A stretch of DNA of 64,000 bases from Calamus simplicifolius. Its lineage: Eukaryota > Streptophyta > Magnoliopsida > Arecales > Arecaceae. The notes below the pieces were generated by a model. The model did no database searches. It had not been told where the DNA came from and saw nothing but the letters and a program-made list of their open reading frames with translations. The translations under genes were made by a program, and so were the position numbers. Shown here piece by piece: positions 46,846 to 57,299 of this stretch (position 1 is its first letter; every line of letters begins with the position of its first letter). Where the stretch lies: positions 694,342-758,341 of the forward strand of contig UESW01004373.1 in NCBI GenBank assembly GCA_900491605.1, given 5' to 3'.

Positions 46846-48060
46846 CTAATGTGCCAACACAGAGCCAGTCTTTGGCGCCAACACTGAGTTGGTCTTTGTT
46901 ACCGATGCTGGGCGCCGATCTTTAGCTGCTGGAGCGGATCCGGTCTTTGGTGCCAACGCGGAGTTGGTCTTTGTTGCCGACGCTGGGCGCCGGTCTTTGG
47001 CTGCCGGAACGGATCCGGTCTTTGGTGCCAACGCGGAGTTGGTCTTTGTTGCCGATGCTGGGCGCCGGTCTTTGGCTACCAGAGCGGATCCGGTCTTTGG
47101 TGCCAACGCGGAGTTGGTCTTTGTTGTCGACGCTGGACGCCGGTCTTTGGTGCCAAGGCGGAGTTGGTCTTTGTTGCCGACGCTGGGCGCCGGTCTTTGG
47201 CTGCCGGAATGGATCCGGTCTTTGGTGCCAACGCGGAGTTGGTCTTTGTTGCCGACGCTGGGCGCCGGTCTTTGGCTGCTGGAGCAGATCCGGTCTTTGG
47301 TGCCAACACGGAGTTGGTCTTTGTTGCCGACGCTGGGCCGGTCTTTGGTGCCAACGCGGAGTTGGTCTTTGTTGCCGACGCTGGGCGCCGGTCTTTGGCT
47401 GCCGGAACGGATCCGGTCTTTGGTACCAACGCGGAGTTGGTCTTTGTTGCCGACGCTGGGCGCCGGTCTTTGGCTGCCGAAGCGGATCCGATCTTTGGTG
47501 CCAACGCGGAGTTGGTCTTTGTTGCCGACGCTGGGCACCGGTCTTTGGCTGCCGGAGCGGATCCGGTCTTTGGTGCCAACACGGAGTTGGTCTTTGTTGC
47601 CGACGCTGGGCGCCGGTCTTTGGTGCCAACGCGGAGTTGGTCTTGTTGCCGACGCTGGGCGCCGGTCTTTGGCTGCCGGAATGGATCCGGTCTTTGGTGC
47701 CAACGCGGAGTTGGTCTTTGTTGCCGATGCTGGGCGCCGGTCTTTGGCTACCGGAGCGGATCCGGTCTTTGGTGCCAACACGGAGTTGGTCTTTGTTGCC
47801 GACGCTGGGCGCCGGTCTTTGGCTGCCGGAGCGGATTCGGTCTTTGTTGCCGACGCTGGGCGCCGGTCTTTGGCTGCCGGAGCGGATCCTATCTTTGGTG
47901 CCAACGCGGAGTTGGTCTTTGTTGCCGACGCTGGGCGCCGGTCTTTGGTGCCAATGCGGAGTTGGTCTTTGTTGCCGATGCTGGGCGCCGGTCTTTGGCT
48001 GCCAGAACGGATCCGGTCTTTGGTGCCAACATACTCATCCGAAAGTAAGTGAACATGGTG
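46846..48060. repeat. 75-bp minisatellite in the Tat element
   Basis: About fifteen units of 'ggtctttggctgccggagcg' + 'gatccggtctttggtgccaa' + 'cgcggagttggtctttgttg' + 'ccgacgctgggcgcc' (75 bp); some units are shortened by deletion of the first part. Since 75 is a multiple of 3 and the unit lacks stops in several frames, ORFs of 380-400 codons run through on both strands. I treat them as by-products. It lies between the 3' end of pol (minus, 48083) and the 3' end of the antisense ORF (plus, 46691). Its GCCGACGCTGG core also occurs in the LTRs and in the antisense ORF. Confidence 0.93.
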
Positions 48061-48082
48061 ATCATTCATTTATCAAATAGAT

Positions 48083-49774
48083 TCAAATTAATGACGATAG
48101 CGTTCTATTGGTAGTACCGGCGTAAGTTGTCGGCGTTCCAAGTGCGAGGGAGCGGTTTCCCGTCAGCTCTTGGACTTTGTATGCCCCATGGTGTAGTACC
48201 TCCTTGACACGGTATGGTCCTTCCCATTTTGGTGCCAGCTTGCCCCCCTCCGTCGGCTTTGATATTTCAGCTTTTTGCAGAACGAGGTCTCCAGGACAGA
48301 ATGTCTTGGGTCGCACCCGAGCGTTGTAGTACTTTGCCGCTCGCTGACGGAACGTTGCCATGCGAAGCTGTGCTTGGTCTCGCAATTCTTCCACCAAATC
48401 CAGATCAGCCCTCAGCTGGTTTGAGTTGCTTTCTTCGTGGTATAATTCCGTCCGAAGACTGGAAGCTCCTATTTCCACTGGGATGACTGCCTCGGTCCCA
48501 AAGACCAAGCTGAAAGGGGTTTCCCCAGTAGGTGCTCGCGGCATCGTGTGGTAGGCCCACAGCACACTGGAAAGTTCTTCCACCCAGCGTCCTTTGCAGC
48601 TATCTAGCCGAGCCCTGAGTTCTTGGAGGATGATGCGATTGGTCACCTCGGCTGCACCGTTGGTTTGGGGATGCCCTACTAAAGTGAATCGATGATGGAT
48701 GCCCAGGCCATCACAGAATTCCCGAAAGGCCGTGTTATCAAACTGTCGGCCGTTGTCTGTAACGAGGATGTGCGGTAGCCCGAACCGGCACACCATAGAC
48801 TTCCAGAAGAAAGTCTTTATTTTGGCTTCTGTGATCTTGGCAAGAGCTTCCGCCTCGATCCACTTAGTAAAATGGTCGACGACCACCACTAGGAACTTGC
48901 GTTGTCCAGAGGCAGGAGGGAACGGTCCCAGGATGTCCATGCCCCACTGTGCGAAGGGCCATGGTGCAGCTAGAGGGGTCAGCTGGGACACCGGCTGATA
49001 TTGGATGTTGGCATGACACTAGCAGCTGTCACATCTCTTAACGAGTTCGGATGCATCCTCCTTCATTGTCAGCCAATAATACCCCTGACGTAGAGCTTTA
49101 TACACAAGAGCCCTGCCCCCCAGATGGCTTCCGCATATCCCTTCGTGTATCTCCCGTAGAATATAATTGGCGTCGGTGGGGCCGACACACCTGAGGATAG
49201 GGTATGAGAACGACCTTCGGTAGAGCTTTCCCTCCATAATGAAAAACTTTGAGGCCCATCTTTTAAGTTTTCTAGCTTCGACAGGGTCTTCTGGGAGGGT
49301 ACCCTCAGTAAGGTACCAGACATAGGCATCCATCCAAGAGGGCTCCTGCTCCACTGGTAAAGTTTCTCTTGGTGCATCAATACTCGGGGCTTCTAAGTGC
49401 TCCACATAAGCCTTTCCCAACATCCCATCAACTGAGGCAGCAAGACGGGATAAGGCGTCGGCTCTATCATTCTCCTGTCGAGGAATGTAGCTGACGCTGA
49501 AGTGAGTAAAGGGGGAAACCAGCAAGTACACCATATCTAAGTAGCGGGCCATGATGGGATCCCTTGCCTCGTATTCCTTTGTAATCTGACCAGCAACCAG
49601 TTGGGAGTCAGTGAATGCCCTAAGGCGTTTCGCCCCAAGCTCTCGAGCCAATCTCACACCGGATAACAATGCTTCATATTCCGTCTGATTATTAGTGGCT
49701 GGAAAGAGGAAGCGAAGTGCACACTCGGTCACAACCCCATCCGAGTTGGCCAAGATGAGGCCTGCTCCGCTCCC
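48083..49774 (-). pseudogene. Tat second RNase H (aRNH) and integrase
   Basis: The archaeal-type RNase H begins at LHVDGASNS (just upstream, 49775) and has NNQTEYEALLSGVRLARELG, LRAFTDSQLVAGQI and RQENDRADALSRLA, so all acidic catalytic positions are present. The integrase finger follows: EIHEGICGSHLGG, then RCDSC and a stop (Gln to TAG at about 49020) before the core. Core: WGMDILGPFP, LVTDNGRQF and NGAAEVTNRII supply D, D and E (48991-48083). The C-terminal part has LVLQKAEISKPTEGGKLAPK and WEGPYRV. The second RNase H between RT-RNH and integrase is the mark of the Tat lineage. Only two breaks are visible in this part. Confidence 0.92.
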
Positions 49775-52000
49775 CTAAGAATTCGATGCCCCATCCACAT
49801 GAAGGACCCATTCATCATCACTGGTTCCGAGGGGCTGAGTGTCCGTAGGAGGTTCTTTAGGGTGCTCCATTCCCCAAGTACATTCGATCAGAAAATCTGC
49901 CAAGACTTGAGACTTCATGGCCGACCGGGGGAGGAAAGAGATATCAAACTCTCCCAGCTTGAGGGCCCACCTTGCCAGCCGGCCAGAAGTATCTGGGCGA
50001 GCAAGAACTATCTTCAGAGGCTGGTCTGTGATCACCGCGATCGGGTGGGCTTGGAAGTACGGCCGCAGACGCTGGGCAGACACGATCAATGCAAAGATGA
50101 TCTTTTCCATATTTGAATATCGGGTCTCTGTATCATGAAGCACCTTACTCGTATAGTATATGGGCCTTTGTGTGCCATCGGTGTCCATCTAGACTAGGAC
50201 AGAGCTAACAGCTTTAGGGGAGGCCGCAAGGTATAGAAGGAGTTCTTCTCCACCCGTCGGCTTGGCTAGCAGTGGTGGGGTAGATAAGAATTCCTTTAAC
50301 CCTTCGAACGCCTCCTGGCACTCTTTCGTCCATTCGAACTTGTTGACTCTGCGAAGCGCCTTGAAGAAAGGTAGACACCTTTCAGCGGACTTGGATAGGA
50401 AGCGGCTTAGGGCAGCTACCCTCCCTATCAGGCACTGTATTTCCTTCTTATTGGCAGCAGGCCTCATGTCCAAGATAGCTTGGACTTTGTCCGGGTTTGC
50501 TTCGATCCCCCTCCGGGTTACCATGAAGCCCAAGAACTTCCTGGATGTCACCTCAAATGCACACTTACGAGGGTTCAGCTTCATCTGATACCGATGAAGG
50601 TTGTCAAAAGTTTCTGTTAGGTCCGTGATGTGGTCGATGGCATGAACGCTTTTTGTCAACATGTCGTCCACGTACACTTCTATGTTACGTCCTATCTGAC
50701 CTTCAAAGACTTTGTTCATCAGCCTCTAGTAAGTGGCTCCCGCATTCTTTAACCCGAAAGGCATTACCTTGTAGCAATATAACCCTTTCTCGGTTATGAA
50801 GGAGGTAGCTTCTTCATCCGCTGGATTCATCCGGATCTGGTTGTATCCAGAGAAAGCATCCATGAAGCTAAGGACCTCATGGCCGGATGTAGCATCCACC
50901 AGTTGATCGATTCGGGGCAGGGGAAAGCTATCTTTAGGGCATGCCTTGTTGAGGTCGGCGAAATCTATGCACATTCTCCAGCTTCCGTTGGTCTTGCGGA
51001 CTAGCACCACATTAGCCAACCATTCGGGGTAGTGGACCTCCCGAATATGACCCACAGCCATTAGCTTGTGGATCTCCTCGTCGATAGCTTTCTGTCTGTC
51101 TGGAGCAAAGTTTCTTTTTTTCTATCGGACCGGCCGACACTCTGGCTTGAGGTTAAGCCGATGGGTGATTACCTCTTCAGGGACGCCTGGCATGTCTGAG
51201 GACGACCATGCGAAGACGTCAGTGTTGGCACGCAGGAAAGTAAGAAGTTGATGGCGTGCTTCCTCTGGGAGAAATGCCCCCACCTGAACAGTCCTTGTCG
51301 GGTCATCACCTAAGGGGAGGGTTAGAAGGTGCTCTGCCGGCTCTCCCCTTCTTCCCAACTCCCGAGGATCGAGTGACTCAGAGGCTGTCACCGACGCCGC
51401 GTTCAGCGGGCTGGGAGACAAATGGTAGCAAGGCGGAAGTGGGCTTTGCTCCCCTTTCATTTCTCCGATCCCTTCATTGGTGGGGAACCTTACCAATAAC
51501 CTCTTAGTGGAGATTACGGCATCCAGCAGATTCAACCCTGTTCTTCCCAAGATAGCGTTGTAAGCCAGTGGGACCCGGACCATCAGGAAATTTATAACTA
51601 CAGTGCTCTGACATGGAGGGGTTCCAGCCGTGACCGGGAGGGCAATTTCCCCTCGACACTCACTGAATCTCCCGTGAAACCCATTAGCGGTGTGGCAACG
51701 GGTCGGAGTAAAGACCTTGACAAGTTCATCCGAACAAAAGCCTCATAGCTCAAGACATCCACAGAGCTCCCACTATCTATTAAAATTCTTTTTACAGGAT
51801 GTTTGGCTATAGTCATGGACACCATGACGTTGTCGTCATGTTTATTAACTACCCCCTCTAGATCCTTTCCGAAGAAAGGAATTACAGAGTCTATTCCCTC
51901 TCGCTGCCTCTTCGAACCACCATCCGATCCCCAGGAAATCATAGCTATAGTCTTTTCAGTTGGAGCATTATCCACGCCAGCCGGGCGACTCGGAGGCACC
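49775..52000 (-). pseudogene. Tat protease, reverse transcriptase and first RNase H
   Basis: Protease: ILIDSGSSVDVLSYEAF (active site DSG) within 51999-51598, then YNAILGRTGLNLLDAVIST. Reverse transcriptase: WLANVVLVRKTNGSWRMCID, FADLNKACPKDSFPLPRID and FMDAFSGYNQI (51061-50726), then the catalytic VYVDDMLTKS and GFMVTRRGIEANPDKVQAI (50719-50189). RNase H: RPIYYTSKVLHDTETRYS and LRPYFQAHPIAVITDQPLK (50188-49775). Frames are long, but breaks at about 51590, 51120-51062, 50720 and a TAG at 50189 interrupt it. It reads continuously with gag upstream and integrase downstream on the minus strand. Confidence 0.92.
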
Positions 52001-52043
52001 GGGGGGCCCGACGCGGGGAGATATCCCCATCGAACAAATTTGC

Positions 52044-53476
52044 TTAGGTGGCCTTGCTGAACCAGCTCTCAATGGCCTTTTTCAGATGGCGGCAATCCTC
52101 GGTGTCGTGGTCGTAGTCTCGGTGGTACCGGCAATAAAACTCCTTGTTGCGGGGGGCCCCAGACTTCAAGGGAGTCGGACGCTTGAAATAAGGTTCCTCC
52201 TCTATCTCCAGCAGGATGTGAGAGATGGGAGCCATGAGGGGGGTGAATTGCTCCTTAGGAACCAGTGCATGTGGTCGGCGATTTGGACGGCGTGGAGGCT
52301 CGGGCTTACGAGGTCGTGCACCGGCGTGTTCAATAGGCGGTGGTTTATTATTGATGTTCTTGTCAACTTCCCTCCTGGAAGAATCCGCCTCGTCGACACG
52401 GATGTACTTTTGGGCTCGGCTCAGAAGCTCAGCATAGGAACCCGGAGGCTTCTTATCCAGGGAATATGCGAACCTGGATGGGCGAAGTCCTCGTTTCAGG
52501 GCCAAAGTGGCCACGGAATCTTCCAGGTTGTACACCTCCAACGCCGCCTTCTTAAATCGAGCGACGAAATCCTTCAAGGTCTCGCCACTCCTTTGCTGAA
52601 CAGCAAAGAGGCTATCTGCCACTCACGGGATCTTTCGACAGGCATCAAAGTGAGCCAGGAAAGATCGCTCGAGCTGCCGAAATGAGTTGATGCTGCGCGG
52701 GGGCAAGCGGGAGTACCACGCGCGAGCCGCTTTCCGGAGAGTGGCCGGAAAGGTGACACATAAAAGGGAGTCCGTCGCTCCCTGGACCTGCATAAGGACC
52801 TTGTAGCTCTCCAGGTGGTCAAGGGGATCCGTCGTCCCATCGTATGGATCCAGTTGGGGGAGATGGAACCGGGGCAGGACCGGCTCCTCCATGATATGAC
52901 GGGAAAGCGGGGGACGGTGCTCATAAGCCGTTCCGTAAGGGTCGGTGATCCGTGGCTGAGCTCGTCCAACCGTCGGTGATACTCGTCGAGCCTTCGCTCG
53001 GCCCGACGGGTGGTTTTCCGGAGAGTGCCATCTTGGGATGAATCAGAGGAGGGAGCTGAAGAAGATCTCCGGCGCAAAGAACGCGCCCGCCTAGACTCTC
53101 TTTCCTCCGGCCGGTGGTGGGAACGACCGGAGTGGCGAGAAGGGGACCGCCGTCGCTTCGAGGTCCCTCGGTGATGAGGTTCGGGGGGTGAGCGGTGGGA
53201 GATTTCATGCGGGGTCCCACCTTGGTGAGACTGGACTGTTCCCCGCATTCCTTCGTCAAGCATAGGGGGCTGAGTTGCAGCAGCCAAATGATGCTCTTGC
53301 AGCCCCTGGACCATTGTCGTCAGATCCTGGACCTGGTGGGCCAGAGCTTCGAGCCGGTCCAGTTGGCTCGTCTGCGCAGGGGGCGGAACATGGAGATTGG
53401 CCTCCGAATGCTCAGCCCGTGGAAGGCGCCCGACTGCTTGACTGGAGGAAGCCTCCTGTGCTCGCGTGGTCACCAT
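52044..53476 (-). pseudogene. Tat gag
   Basis: The likely start is MVTTRAQEASSSQAVGR (ATG at 53476), preceded by open sequence back to the primer-binding site. The N-terminal third has a helical LDRLEALAHQVQDLTTMVQG, then a basic Arg/Ser-rich stretch (SKRRRSPSRHSGR). A frameshift near 52900 leads to the retrotransposon gag core: LDPYDGTTDPLDHLESYK, FPATLRKAARAWYSRLPP and FRQLERSFLAHFD (52892-52623). It continues with VQQRSGETLKDFVARF and ends with YCRYHRDYDHDTEDCRHL, the zinc-binding-like element typical of Tat gag. A stop at about 52620 and the frameshift are the only clear lesions. Confidence 0.9.
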
Positions 53477-53540
53477 CGTTCCCCTTGCAAAATTGGTGGG
53501 GTCACGGGGAGAACTTTCGTCTTCCTCCCCTGTGAACTGC

Positions 53541-53562
53541 CCCCCTTCCTGGCGCGCCAATC
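53541..53562 (-). other. Tat primer-binding site
   Basis: On the coding strand the bases just inside the 5' LTR read TTGGCGCGCCAGGAAGGGGG, close to the GGCGCGCCAGGTAGGGGG signature seen in plant Tat elements. Confidence 0.8.
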
Positions 53563-54401
53563 TGTTTTCGCCAACTCACTTATGATGAACGTCGAATGGG
53601 CTAGGATCGTGGTGAGCGTAGAAAAGTCACCGTCTTCTTCTAGAGCCTGCAAAAAAGGTCCCGGGCCGGTATTTCCGGCAGGGACCCTCCGACGCCCAAG
53701 TCAGCGAGTTGTGAAACAGGGAGATTATGTGTGGAATTTGAAAGAGGAAGCCAGAGAGAGAGTCCCCTTCGCATGGAGCTAGGATCCTCTTTTTATACCT
53801 GCCTGGGATCCCGTTTACCTCGTTCTGTTGGAACCGTCGAATCTTCCCTGTTGTGATGTTTCCTCGAACGGCAAGTCATTGGGCTGTTGTTGGATAAGGG
53901 CCGCTTATAGCGGTAACTGCCGATCGAGCTAACACTTGCCCGTGATTTCGCGAACGAGGTGCTCGGCAGTAGACCTTAGATCACGGGATCCGTTGTATGA
54001 GACTGGTCATTGAAGGCCGACGCTGGGAGTCGGAGCTGGAGGCCGGCGCTGGAGGCTAACGCTGGAGGCCGTCGCTGGATGCCGGCGCTAGAGGCCGGAG
54101 CCAGTCTTAGCGCTGGGCCGACGCTGGTGGCCGACGCTGAAGGCCGACGCTGGATGCCAGCGCTAGAGGCCGGAGCCAAAGTCTTAGCGCTGGGACCGAT
54201 GCTGATGGCCGACGCTGGTGGCCGACGCTGAAGGCCGACGCTGGATGCCAGCACTGGAGGCCGGAGCCAAAGTCTTAGCGCTGGGACCGATGCTGAGGGC
54301 CGACGCTAAAGGTCCCGCGAAAGGGGTTTTGCTGTTACATCATTGCTTTCAAAAACCGTACAAAAGATAATACTATCCAGAGGAAGCGGCCAGCCGTATC
54401 A
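53563..54401 (-). repeat. Tat 5' LTR (right copy)
   Basis: 839 bp, partner of 42949-43800. TATA-box-like TATAAAAAG on the coding strand at 53789-53797. The GCCGACGCTGG tandem part (54015-54310) differs from the other LTR by a small repeat-length change. Confidence 0.95.
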
Positions 54402-54521
54402 CTTGCTTTTATTGATATTTTTGCAATACCTGCAGGAGATTATCAGATTTTTCCAATATGCTGATGGCCAAAATTTACACATCACCAATATAAATGAACA
54501 GAGCAAAACAAGATTAACAAC

Positions 54522-54799
54522 CTGCACAACAGCTTTTTTTCCATCAACTTCTAGAACCTGACCACATAGTTGTGCCATCTCCTAATCGTATATTAACAAT
54601 TTCTTGATACTTGGGACCCTGAAATCATTTGGTAGAAGAGGCATTAAGAGAAAATCCAGGAACTTGAACTAAACATAAAAACCATGAAGTTATACAAATT
54701 ACGGTGGTAAAACTAGCTGACTAAAACTAACAAAGCTGTGCACCTTAACTTTCTCCAGAATGACCAGAGGACCTGCAACGCCAGCAACGGTCCTGTACT
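54522..54799 (-). pseudogene. VHA-B: Captured V-type H+-ATPase subunit B gene, N-terminal exons
   Basis: Two exons on the minus strand, upstream in sense of the four at 40094-41714. 54799-54744: YRTVAGVAGPLVILEKVK, preceded by acceptor TTGTTGCAG and followed by donor GTGCAC. 54618-54522: GPKYQEIVNIRLGDGTT, then a small deletion shifting frame before GQVLEVDGKKAVVQ, with acceptor TTTCAG and donor GTTGTT. Together they cover roughly residues 20-75 of the normal protein. The Tat element sits in the intron or lost region between these and the C-terminal exons, so both halves were one captured gene before that insertion. Confidence 0.92.
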
Positions 54800-55731
54800 C
54801 TGCAACAAGAAGAAAGATCGCTGATCTAAATTCCATACCATGAAACCTATCATATGAAAGAAGATACAATACATTAAACAAAGTCTGCAATTTTAGGTTG
54901 CTTTCCATAGAAATTTTGCCATTTAAGAATTAGCAAAGATCACCAACTCCCTGATCTATACAAAAGAACAGCTTCGGGATCAATCCATGTACAAAAACAA
55001 ATAAACCAACCAACCAACCAACCATGCCAGCCCCCCCAAACCAAAAAAAACACAGCCCCGGGGACACCTTGCGCCCCGCACCAAAGCCCCCCCCCCCCCC
55101 CGACCACCGTGTCTCGCCCCGGCCCAGACCGCCCATCCCCCAAAATTCCATGCTCAAATACATCGAAGACAACAAAGAAACGAGAGATCGCTAAAGAAGA
55201 GATTGCTAGGGTTTCTGGGGAACGGACTGGGAGGAAGATAGAGATTAGGAAAGGAAAGGGCAGAGGAGGAAACAGAGAGAGGAGGAAGAGGGGTTGCGGG
55301 CGGCGTCCAGCCACGCGGCACACTGGCGTCAGCTCCGACCAATCCCGGCCCTCCTTCGCCACCGGACGCCGCTCGCGACACTCCGGCGTCAGCTCCATAT
55401 CTTCTCCCCTCCCCCCCTCTCTCTTTCTCTCTCTCGCTCTCTCTTCTTGATTCTCGAAGGGGAGAAGAGAAGAGGAGAGGAGAGAGAACGGGTGAGGGGT
55501 TGGGGAGGAGGGAGAGAGAGAGAGAGCGAGAGATGTTGGGAAGAAAACCAGAGGGGGAAGTGAAGGATGCCGGAAAATTTGGCGCTTAAGAGAGGGAAGG
55601 AAGAAATTTACGAGGGACGGCTAAAAATTTTGGCGCCTGGTTTTAATGATTCAAAAATTTATATTTATATATGTATATTATTTTAAAAAATATTTAATAA
55701 AAATATTTTTAAATAAAATATTAATAAAAAA
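54800..55731 (-). other. Putative first intron and 5' leader of the captured gene
   Basis: On the minus strand 55570-55150 is CT-rich and contains AACCCTAGCAATCTCTTC, similar to plant 5' untranslated leaders, with GA/CT runs at 55390-55530. It could be the original first exon/promoter of the captured V-ATPase gene, but the expected N-terminal coding text is not recognisable. A poly-C run lies at about 55087-55101. The 152-codon minus ORF here (55398-54940) matches nothing I know. Confidence 0.45.
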
Positions 55732-56174
55732 TTATTAACCATTTAAATCTTTTCATAAGCTATTTAAATAATTATTAATATATAAAGTCACTATTTTTTA
55801 TGTTGTTTTAGTTGGATCGTTAAAAAAAAAAAAGAAGTATCTCATTTATCATTCTACATAAATGAGAAAAAAATCTAAATCAAATAAGATCAAGTATGGA
55901 TTGGGACTGGATTATACATAGATCTGACCTGACCTGAATGGCCCATTGGGTCAAGAAATTTGACCCGATTTTTTATTATATTGGGTTTGGGTTCAATATC
56001 AAAACCTGACCAAGGAACCAGGCCGAGTTGGGATCAACCATAACCCGATCTCACCCTACACATTTGCAACCCTAGGTCCAAGTGTGAGAGGAAAAAAACT
56101 GGTGAGCAAGCGGCAGAAGCTTTGAAATTTAGATTTGTCCTAAGATCTTTAACCATTAGAATTTGATTTAGCGG

Positions 56175-56208
<34 letters not shown>

Positions 56209-56439
56209 CATTTGAAAATGTATTTAATGGGAGATATTTTTTTAAAGGAAATATTAGTCGGAAGAACTATCAAGATTTTATTAACCATTTAAATCCCTTC
56301 ATAAATTATTTAAATAATTTATTAATATATAAAGTCACTATTTTTTATGTTGTTTTAGTTGGATCATTGAAAAAAAAAAGCAGTATCTCATTTATCATTT
56401 TACATAAATGAGAAAAAAAATATAAATCAAATAAGATCA
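55732..56439. repeat. Pair of 160-bp direct repeats around a 385-bp insert
   Basis: 55732-55892 and 56278-56439 are near-identical (shared 'ttattaaccatttaaatc', 'ttttagttggatc', 'aaatcaaataagatca'). The segment between holds 'gacctgacctgaatggccca' and 'ttgacccgattttttattat' and an (AT)n run at 56179-56206. The ends are not TG/CA, so this is not clearly an LTR pair. Confidence 0.75.
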
Positions 56440-56740
56440 TGGACATTATTTTACTAATTGATGAGTTCATAACCATTAATTTATCTAATCTAAGATGAAT
56501 CATATGCTTGTACATGCTGAATATATTAGTAAAGTAACTACAAAAGAATAAGTTCTTCATATCTAGGCTTCTTGTTAAGTGTGATTTTACATGAATTAGT
56601 GAAGACTAAGAAGGCTTGATGATATTGATTGGTGAAATTTAAATTTTGGAGATAACTATCAACACTAAAATATACATATACATACGTGTTTGTATATATA
56701 TATACACACACCCGTATATATGTGTGTATGTGTGTGTGTG

Positions 56741-56792
<52 letters not shown>

Positions 56793-57299
56793 AAAGAAAA
56801 CTATGCAATGAATGAGCAACTAGACCATTGATCCAAAGGAGAGATGAGTTATATAACAAATAATCCAAAAACTAAATTTATTTAGCATTACAAAGGTCAG
56901 TGGGGGGGGGGGGGGTTGTTAGTCAAATTTAGGTCTAGCAATCTTGACTTAATAATGGGTCAAGTAGGGTAGTTAGGCATAAATGAGGTTGATCTAACCC
57001 AAACAATTGATTGCCTATTTGGTCACTCTTTAACTACTACATAATTTTTTCTTAATACATAGCCGGTTGTCCTTTATCTAATTTATGTAATAAGCTCAAA
57101 CCTTTCATCCTATATTACATAAAACATTAACCTTTGTAATTGCCCTCATCTTTAATTGACACCATCTTTAACATGAAGAAAGAGATGGGAATTTTCGAGT
57201 TCTTATCCTATAATCTTAAATAATATACAACCTTTGTCATTTGCCACAACCTACCTAACTAAGTTGACGGTTCATGAAACAACTTAATAGGGTTTATAA
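56440..57299. other. Non-coding CACTA 2 interior with microsatellites
   Basis: AT-rich. It contains mixed (TA)n/(TG)n between 56675 and 56790, with an uninterrupted (TG)n at about 56755-56789, and a poly-G run at about 56902-56914. ORFs through the microsatellite (Thr-His or Val-Cys repeats) are spurious. Confidence 0.6.

Larger units (their letters stand above)
42949..54401 (-). mobile_element. Tat-lineage Ty3/gypsy retrotransposon (Retand/RIRE2-like), nearly complete
   Basis: 11.45 kb with LTRs of about 0.85 kb, TG...CA ends, and the perfect 5-bp duplication CTTGC at 42944-42948 and 54402-54406. The sense strand is minus: 5' LTR (right), primer-binding site, gag, protease, reverse transcriptase, two RNase H domains, integrase, a 75-bp minisatellite, an antisense ORF on the plus strand, polypurine tract, 3' LTR. 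Dual RNase H and an antisense extra ORF downstream of pol are features of the Tat group. LTRs differ at only scattered positions and frames are long, so it is the youngest element in the nest. A few stops and frameshifts suggest it is no longer autonomous. Confidence 0.95.

Noticed and set aside
46846..48060. Regular repeats as a CRISPR-like array
   Set aside because: Units are contiguous without unique spacers, and the context is a plant retrotransposon.
46846..48080. Long ORFs on both strands (up to 407 codons) through the minisatellite
   Set aside because: They result from a 75-bp stop-free repeat unit; no domain, and both strands are open alike.
54940..55450. ORFs of 113-152 codons at the edge of the captured gene
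   Set aside because: They overlap a CT-rich leader-like and poly-C stretch and match no VHA-B sequence or other family I know.
56538..56868. Thr-His and Val-Cys repeat ORFs
   Set aside because: They are translated (TG)n/(TA)n microsatellites.
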